Shown here in pieces: positions 3,001 through 5,746 of a DNA stretch of 5,746 nucleotides. The first letter of the stretch is position 1. Every line of letters begins with the position of its first letter. This DNA is from Candidatus Omnitrophota bacterium (GTDB taxonomy: Bacteria; Omnitrophota; Gorgyraeia; Gygaellales; Profunditerraquicolaceae). A model generated the notes under the pieces. It was given only the letters and a program-made list of their open reading frames with translations. It ran no database searches and had not been told where the DNA came from. Location: the NCBI GenBank assembly GCA_030691585.1, contig JAUYEC010000122.1, positions 1 to 5,746 on the forward strand, read 5' to 3'. The position numbers and the translations under genes were made by a program.

Positions 3001-5746
3001 CGCCTGCAACCAACATTTTTTCACCTGGTTTTGTCAAATCAAAGAGAGCCTGAGCAATCCCTAAGTGCTGCTCCGGAACTTTTTTATCGCCGTCAGGCCC
3101 GGAAAATCCCATTGCCCTTCTAACTCTTACAAGTCTATTTACAGCCTCACGCGCAGATATATGCTGCCGCCCCTCATGATAGGTAACCACCCTAGAGACG
3201 TCTATATTCTCTCCGCCCGAGCGCCCCGCCGGCGCGGCGGCACGCTTTTGCGGCTTTTTGCCACCCGGTAAGCTGAGGCAACCGCGATGTCTACCTTCTC
3301 TTTCTAACCAGTCTGGACAAATGGGGTCAACAAAACCCGAGGATCGCTTCATTCCTTCTTCTTGTAATAATAGACTTGCAAACCAAAATGATCTAAAACT
3401 GTCATGTATTTGGATAAAAACGGATTGATAAAACGCAAATAAATGCATGATTTCTTGGCTAAAGAATTTTCTAGGAACAAATTTTCTTACCATTATCAGG
3501 GTGCGTATTGTGCCAGCGCGGCGAGGGATTCTTTTTGCCGGGGCAGTTGAAAAAAATCGATCGACTTGTTCTGCGTCGGAGAATTGGGCCATCAAGATTG
3601 ACTGCCTCACACATCGCCCCATTTCTCCCGATTCTTCCAAACACGTTTTTAAATGGGATGCCAAGACTGCTTTTTCCAAAAAACCAGACTTGGAGATACT
3701 TCGGAAATTTCTTATCAAATGCATGATTGCATCTCGCCAGACGTCATAATCACTCGTATGTAATGCTATATAATCCTTAACCGCCTGACGAGCTCTATCT
3801 GATACTAGACGCTTAAAACTAATATTGTCTTCGAAAAAGTATTCAAATAATCGTCTTTCTACTTCGTTGGGCTCGAAATAAAAATCCCAAACCTCATGGA
3901 GGTCGCACATTTGTATAGCGTCAATATGTAATAAAATGTACCAACCAAGCTCTTTATTTCTTTTTTTCATATTTTTTCTTCTTATTTCAGAGTATATTCG
4001 TACCCTTTCAGCCAGGCTTAAGTCAGCGCTTTCTTGCCTTATAGTCTGTCTAATTAAGTTTTGTAATTCAGGCGGTATTTCATATTTCCAGGAAGACGGT
4101 GTTTTTTTCGGAATCTCGCTAATATTCACAGCCTTAATGATCTCCCTTTTAAAAAAACTTTTCGTTATTAGAGCCTGCGGACAACTCTTGACAAACCTTC
4201 GTCCCGCCGCCGCGGCGCCGTCTCTTCGGCTTCCGCCTTTTAGGTACGGGTTATCAGCATGGCAATGCATCCTTGACCAACTTCCGCCCAACCTTGCCGG
4301 TATTCTTTCCATCGCAAGATCTACTCCGTCTCTCTCAGGCAGAACGCCGGATAAAATATAGTGCCGGTCCATAGACGGCCCCTGCCGTCCGCCTCTTCCC
4401 GCGCCGCCAGCTGGGCCATCAGAAGAAATAGAACCGTCCTTTCTACTTTCAATCTCATCTATGGCCTTTTTGACCAGCATGAAAAGTTCTTTATCAGGAA
4501 ACACTATCGTAATTATCGATTTTAAGTATCTCAGAAAATTTTCCTCCATTTCTTTATCTAAGGAAACTATTTCAATCGCTTCTTCAACTTTCCCTTTTGC
4601 TAACAAGCGATTCGCAAGCCAAAAAACTTCCCGCTTTAGGTTTAACGCATAAGGGGTACCTTTATATAAAGACTGATATTTAGAATTGGGCTCAAGAATT
4701 ACTCCTCCTGAAGAATCATAAACTGGACTATCCAACGGGTATAGCCCAGGATAGGGATCAAGTACCCACCTGCCCCATTTTTCTACCTCAAGCCAGTAAT
4801 GCAAAGGTCCCGAAGTAGCTTTAAAAACTCTTGCCTTAATACCATCTTTTGACCAGAGAAATAGAGTTAAAAGTTCAGCGTGTTCCTGGCACCATCCTTC
4901 ATTGCAGAGTAAATTTCTTACCCGAGCCATCCTTTTACTAAACTTTTCTTTGAGTTCGGAGGGGGACGCGTATAAGGAATTTTTTGTAGGCTCTTTATTT
5001 AATCTTATAAACCCATATATAAGGACAAAGATTAATATAGTTATTGGTATTGCCCACTGCCATAAGTTATGTATATGGGCCGGGCTAAGAAGGTTTGGGG
5101 GGCTTTCTATTTGACTGGCGCTGGAGAGAACGGTAAATTTGCCTTGCGGCGCTCCGCATGCTAATCCTGCAAACCCTACCCCCGCGTATTGCCACGGGCC
5201 TTGCGCGCCCGCGGCGGCGTGGGGCTGGATGAGAGCGGTGAAATGCTGCCACTGCTGCATAACCGCCGCGCTTAACTCCGCGCCGCCGAAATAGATAAGC
5301 GCTGTCGTCGTAACTCCTACGAACGCTGCAAGCGCAATGAGCAAAATTGTTCTGGCGATGCCGCGGATTCGACGTTTTGGCCTCGCTTGCGCGGTGTCTA
5401 ACGCGAGAATTGAGTGCTGTGTCCCCAGAATTGCCCAGAATTCCCAGCTCTTCTTTATCGCCCACTTCCAAAACCAACCGATCATCCCCAGCGGTGGGGC
5501 CAGATTTTCCCGAACTATGCGGGACGTTCCCCCAGGTGCCACCCTTCCTCCTCCTAACTCATTGTGCGACGGAGGATTAAAAATATCATTTCCTCCATTG
5601 TCCGTACCCGCCTGCGCGGCGGCGGCATGAACGCCTATTCTTGGCCTTTCCGGTTCACTGTGGCGGTGTCCGCCTTGGCCGGCATCTTTGACTGCGCCCC
5701 TGAATTCTCCCTGATCGGAAAGTTTTTGAAAAACAATAACGGTATT
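2..5746 (-). CDS. Internal part of a giant multidomain membrane protein gene, open at both ends
   Basis: One frame is open for all 1915 codons with no stop; with uniform codons this has a chance of roughly 10^-40. No start was chosen because the frame is already open at the window edge, and no stop is reached. Several parts read as ordinary folded protein: membrane helices near residues 133-153, 229-247 and 1115-1135, a transglutaminase-like domain at 258-345, a methyltransferase-like domain at 890-1071, a coiled coil at 1446-1484 and a four-Cys motif at 1496-1527. Ala/Pro/Gly linkers made of repeated GC-rich DNA separate these parts. The protein is probably membrane-anchored, with topology unknown. 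I do not recognise the full architecture. The weak point is residues about 1172-1275, which lie antisense to a plausible plus-strand gene; the frame may be open there by chance, which would make this two coding regions. Very large ORFs are known in Omnitrophota, but that link is inference. Confidence 0.9.
110..123. repeat. GC-rich 14-mer, exact copy (encodes APAG)
   Basis: Exact copy of CCCCGCCGGCGCGG. It encodes AAPAG (1875-1879), in the same frame as the other copies, between MASIEP and RAFVVFSWLGG. Confidence 0.85.
197..349 (-). other. Two hydrophobic, possibly transmembrane segments (residues about 1800-1818 and 1830-1850)
   Basis: VLAFLSIPIPCLAATSLVY and VPFPVLSHIPAVIAGCFAAVW are hydrophobic enough to span a membrane but contain several Pro residues. 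A short, aromatic loop (GGNYPVYAWEW) separates them, suggesting a hairpin. The chain then continues through an APAG linker (1876-1879) to the window end. Confidence 0.5.
350..1162 (-). other. Unrecognised C-terminal globular region (residues 1529-1799)
   Basis: I recognise no family here. The segment from ATRKNSVLEQIAAALINGD (about 1530) to GFQDQKHWVGG (about 1683) reads as a mixed alpha/beta soluble domain with Cys and Trp residues. It is followed by the GAPVAPAASAPAG linker (1683-1695). The rest (about 1696-1799) contains two GFVP motifs exactly 40 residues apart and the segment LILGQNEAGEWFANGHRKKR. DNA here is GC-richer than in the central helical region. Confidence 0.45.
662..675. repeat. 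GC-rich 14-mer, exact copy (encodes APAG)
   Basis: Exact copy of CCCCGCCGGCGCGG, with GGCGCGCC at 693-700. Together they encode GAPVAPAASAPAG (1683-1695), a parallel of the GAPFAASAPAG linker at 1392-1402. Confidence 0.85.
1163..1261 (-). other. Four-cysteine motif, possible zinc-binding knuckle (residues 1496-1528)
   Basis: Cys1496-PDPQ-Cys1501 is followed by 22 residues and then Cys1524-IL-Cys1527-Gly. The second pair, CxxCG, is typical of zinc knuckles; the first, CxxxxC, is a looser fit. His1510 and His1511 lie between. A zinc ribbon is plausible but not a confident family match. Confidence 0.4.
1295..1411 (-). other. Coiled-coil or long amphipathic helix (residues 1446-1484)
   Basis: PQKDLRRELKERLDREIEEL and the following KAQVNEWTERADESLRRRE are rich in Arg, Glu and Leu, with hydrophobics at three- to four-residue spacing. 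It sits between a beta-like segment (EIKVKFMLYWP) and the four-Cys motif. Probably an oligomerisation helix or a spacer. Confidence 0.6.
1541..1554. repeat. GC-rich 14-mer, exact copy (encodes APAG)
   Basis: Exact copy of CCCCGCCGGCGCGG. It encodes SAPAG (1398-1402), ending the linker that begins with GGCGCGCC at 1566-1573. With the copy at 662 it forms a composite unit GAP-x-A...ASAPAG. Confidence 0.85.
1583..1611. repeat. Perfect 29-nt inverted repeat inside coding sequence
   Basis: The left arm GTAGGGACAGGTTT (1583-1596) and right arm AAACCTGTCCCTAC (1598-1611) pair perfectly around a single G. On the plus strand it reads as the VGTGLKPVPT-type peptide that I recall from dispersed hairpin repeats of several bacterial phyla. 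On the minus strand it adds GRDRFQTCPY (1379-1388) in frame within a linker. It does not look like a terminator, as no T-run follows and it lies inside the open frame. Confidence 0.85.
1634..1647. repeat. Degenerate GC-rich 14-mer (encodes APAR)
   Basis: Twelve of 14 bases match CCCCGCCGGCGCGG, with the CGCCGGCG core intact. It encodes VAPAR (1367-1371), again in the same frame. Confidence 0.65.
1769..1951 (-). other. Hydrophobic region with two predicted membrane helices (residues about 1266-1326)
   Basis: SFVFFVSFLIVLFILVLAYY (about 1266-1284) and SVLYSAILVILSAALAAFVPG (about 1307-1327) look like membrane spans, separated by PVKRLFNGQGYFPKP. The first span partly lies antisense to the plus-strand ORF and its promoter, so only its C-terminal half is free of that ambiguity. 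The second span is outside the overlap and is well supported. Confidence 0.6.
1887..1915 (+). promoter_or_regulatory. Sigma70-type promoter for the coiled-coil ORF
   Basis: A perfect -35 box, TTGACA (1887-1892), is separated by exactly 17 bases from TAAAAT (1910-1915), five of six matches to the -10 consensus. The predicted transcript start is near 1922, only about four bases before the ATG at 1926. This would give a leaderless or near-leaderless message, or a short leader to the GTG at 1980. The site lies inside the giant minus-strand frame. Confidence 0.55.
1926..2234 (+). CDS. Small coiled-coil protein gene nested antisense in the giant gene
   Basis: This 102-residue ORF is highly charged and almost free of aromatic residues. 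From about residue 19 onward it shows heptad-like spacing of hydrophobic residues (VLEKVYSEIKIIAEGQ, later IKTSSMKDELVKINGKLANI and DFGKRLTHLEALR), typical of small bacterial coiled-coil proteins. Such composition is hard to obtain as an accidental shadow. A TTGACA-N17-TAAAAT promoter ends 11 bases before the ATG, so with that start the message would be almost leaderless and no Shine-Dalgarno precedes it. An alternative GTG start at 1980 has AGGGA seven bases upstream and gives an 84-residue protein. The minus frame is open across it, but in this register an antisense stop needs Tyr, His or Gln codons in particular contexts, and the protein has few of these. Function unknown; perhaps an oligomerisation or structural role. 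No terminator hairpin is evident after the TAA. Confidence 0.6.
   Translation: MRKETKKTKEPNADRETAVVLEKVYSEIKIIAEGQSSLKDKLEATMGMVAKNTESITMLNIKTSSMKDELVKINGKLANIEDDISTIKTDFGKRLTHLEALR
1968..1972 (+). promoter_or_regulatory. Possible ribosome binding site for an alternative GTG start at 1980
   Basis: AGGGA is followed by seven bases and then GTG, good Shine-Dalgarno spacing. The ATG at 1926 has nothing comparable. If used, translation begins at VLEKVYSEIK and skips an 18-residue Lys-rich N-terminus, while still fitting the promoter at 1887-1915. Confidence 0.35.
2296..2325. repeat. 30-bp direct repeat, copy 2 (encodes IQPHAAAGA)
   Basis: Exact match to 5203-5232, extending with one mismatch to 2331. 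It encodes residues 1142-1150, seven residues after membrane helix 3, and merges into a GGCGCGCC octamer at 2295-2302. It ends about 60 bases from the stop codon of the antisense coiled-coil ORF. Confidence 0.9.
2342..2404 (-). other. Predicted transmembrane helix 3 (residues about 1115-1135)
   Basis: ASKKCLLILGAVPVFLFGLA, continuing FMISHV, is a clear span with Lys residues at its start. It is followed seven residues later by the second IQPHAAAGA repeat. The arrangement resembles helix 1, which also has an IQPHAAAGA copy downstream. Confidence 0.75.
2459..2473. repeat. Shortened relative of the GC-rich 14-mer (encodes GAAPG)
   Basis: The minus strand carries CCGCGCCGGGG, equal to the 14-mer with one GCG codon removed, which preserves the frame. 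It encodes GAAPG (1092-1096), the linker after the methyltransferase-like domain. Confidence 0.5.
2534..3079 (-). other. Class I SAM-dependent methyltransferase-like domain
   Basis: Residues 890-1071 follow the Rossmann methyltransferase pattern. PGEKMLVAGAGGDYE (907-921) fits motif I, a strand then a glycine loop. YYTDIKP (934-940) places an acidic residue, Asp937, at the end of strand 2, where SAM ribose is bound. KGRVADIERL (966-975) matches the Asp-containing motif before motif IV. VRVFVMTNVEHI (984-995) fits strand 4, and IIPLIDEGSIMILTP (1019-1033) fits the helix and strand 5 of this fold. The classic first acidic residue before the glycine loop is not obvious, and the loop is GAGG rather than GxGxG. 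Substrate unknown; a degenerate, non-catalytic copy is possible. Confidence 0.65.
3224..3237. repeat. GC-rich 14-mer, exact copy (encodes APAG)
   Basis: CCCCGCCGGCGCGG on the plus strand, with the palindromic core CGCCGGCG. On the minus strand it encodes the end of AAAPAG (836-841), the linker between the helical region and the methyltransferase-like domain. Confidence 0.85.
3242..4681 (-). other. Unrecognised mainly alpha-helical region (residues 356-835)
   Basis: About 480 residues rich in Arg, Lys, Glu, Leu and Ile read as successive amphipathic helices, and I recognise no family. Residues 380-435 are a helical bundle just after the transglutaminase domain (WLANRLLAKGKVEEAIEIV is repeat-like, as in TPR helices, but is a single copy). 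A Gly-rich linker, GPAGGAGRGGRQG (444-456), and a repeat-derived linker, GAAAAG (510-515), split the region. From 516 to 815 it continues helical, with several His and Trp residues. The DNA is noticeably AT-richer than the linkers. It could be a helical solenoid or a scaffold for the flanking enzymes; that is inference. Confidence 0.5.
4202..4215. repeat. Degenerate GC-rich 14-mer (encodes AAAG)
   Basis: Twelve of 14 bases match the 14-mer and the frame is the same. It encodes the end of GAAAAG (510-515). The palindromic core is broken by a G-to-C change. Confidence 0.5.
4712..4975 (-). other. Transglutaminase-like (papain-fold) domain with Cys-His-Asp triad
   Basis: Residues 258-345 carry the core signature of the transglutaminase-like superfamily. 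Cys286 sits in EGWCQEHAELL at a helix start, followed by GIKAR (302-306), a motif typical after the catalytic helix. His316 is in LHYWLEV and Asp330 in RWVLDPYPG, giving the usual order and spacing Cys, about 30 residues, His, about 14 residues, Asp. Family members catalyse amide chemistry (protein cross-linking, or peptidase or deamidase reactions), and many bacterial ones are membrane-tethered proteases or peptidoglycan-associated enzymes. All three catalytic residues are intact, so activity is plausible; the substrate cannot be read from the sequence. It follows membrane helix 2 by about 10 residues. Confidence 0.8.
5006..5062 (-). other. Predicted transmembrane helix 2 (residues about 229-247)
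   Basis: Residues WQWAIPITILIFVLIYGFI form a clear membrane span, followed by RLNKEP. It lies immediately before the transglutaminase-like domain and would anchor it. With helix 1 it leaves residues 154-228, which hold the first IQPHAAAGA repeat, as one loop between two spans. Confidence 0.8.
5203..5232. repeat. 30-bp direct repeat, copy 1 (encodes IQPHAAAGA)
   Basis: Identical over 30 bases to 2296-2325; with one mismatch the match extends to 36 bases (5203-5238). It contains the palindrome CCGCGG. It lies in the same frame as copy 2 and encodes residues 173-181, in the loop after membrane helix 1. Confidence 0.9.
5288..5350 (-). other. Predicted transmembrane helix 1 (residues about 133-153)
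   Basis: A run of about 21 residues is almost wholly hydrophobic (TILLIALAAFVGVTTTALIYF), preceded by RPKRRIRGIAR. It is followed by FGGAELSAAVMQQWQHF and then the first IQPHAAAGA repeat. Judged by eye from hydrophobicity only. Confidence 0.75.
5351..5746 (-). other. N-terminal Gly/Ala/His-rich linker and pre-membrane segment (residues 1-132)
   Basis: Residues 1-75 are low in hydrophobics and rich in Gly, His, Pro and Asn, and look like a disordered linker. It contains VHAAAAQAG at 39-47 (+ 5606-5629), a relative of the HAAAGA repeats elsewhere. Residues 76-115 are Trp-rich (IGWFWKWAIKKSWEFWAILG) and could be an amphipathic or re-entrant helix. A basic stretch, RPKRRIRG at 122-129, precedes the first membrane helix and would favour that side staying in the cytoplasm under the positive-inside rule. 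No enzyme motif is visible. Confidence 0.6.

Noticed and set aside
3936..4361. Plus-strand open frame of 141 codons with a signal-peptide-like start
   Set aside because: The hydrophobic start is the antisense of Lys/Arg/Glu-rich helices in the giant protein, which routinely produces Phe/Leu runs. The minus-strand reading is the better protein.
5085..5477. Minus-strand open frame of 130 codons in another register
   Set aside because: Its Arg/Ser/His-rich composition is typical of an out-of-frame reading of GC-rich coding sequence. The giant frame at the same place gives a clean membrane helix.
2..5746. Alternative genetic code explaining the long frame
   Set aside because: I saw no in-frame TGA, TAG or TAA, so the standard code suffices.

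Overview
The whole window is the inside of one very long protein-coding gene on the minus strand. Reading codons whose first base is at 5746, 5743, 5740 and so on down to 4, I translated every line by hand and met no TAA, TAG or TGA in 1915 codons. Neither the start nor the stop is present, so the protein is longer than 1915 residues. Residue numbers below count from the codon at 5746. The organism looks like an uncultured bacterium, and I tentatively suggest Omnitrophota or a relative. The grounds are the exceptional gene length, mixed base composition, a VGTGLKPVPT-type hairpin repeat and a small coiled-coil gene of a type I associate with such genomes. This assignment is a guess.

Protein order, right to left on the map: a Gly/Ala/His-rich linker (1-75); a membrane helix (about 133-153); a second membrane helix (about 229-247) followed directly by a transglutaminase-like domain with a Cys286-His316-Asp330 triad; about 480 residues of mainly helical, unrecognised sequence; a class I SAM-methyltransferase-like domain (about 890-1071); a membrane helix (about 1115-1135); a very hydrophobic stretch (1160-1326); a linker loaded with repeats (1356-1402); a coiled coil (1446-1484); a four-Cys motif (1496-1527); and an unrecognised region ending in two hydrophobic segments (1800-1818 and 1830-1850).

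Two things are layered on this gene. First, short GC-rich repeats are scattered through it, always in the same reading frame: an exact 14-mer (CCCCGCCGGCGCGG on +) four times with three degenerate relatives, an exact 30-mer twice, and GGCGCGCC three times. They encode Ala/Pro/Gly linkers (APAG, IQPHAAAGA, GAP) between domains. A perfect 29-nt hairpin is also embedded in frame.

Second, a 102-codon plus-strand ORF (1926-2234) encodes a convincing charged coiled-coil protein and is preceded by TTGACA-N17-TAAAAT. It lies antisense inside the giant frame, and the hydrophobic minus-strand reading there may only be its shadow. Either the giant gene carries a nested antisense gene, or two minus-strand coding regions are joined across it by a chance open frame.
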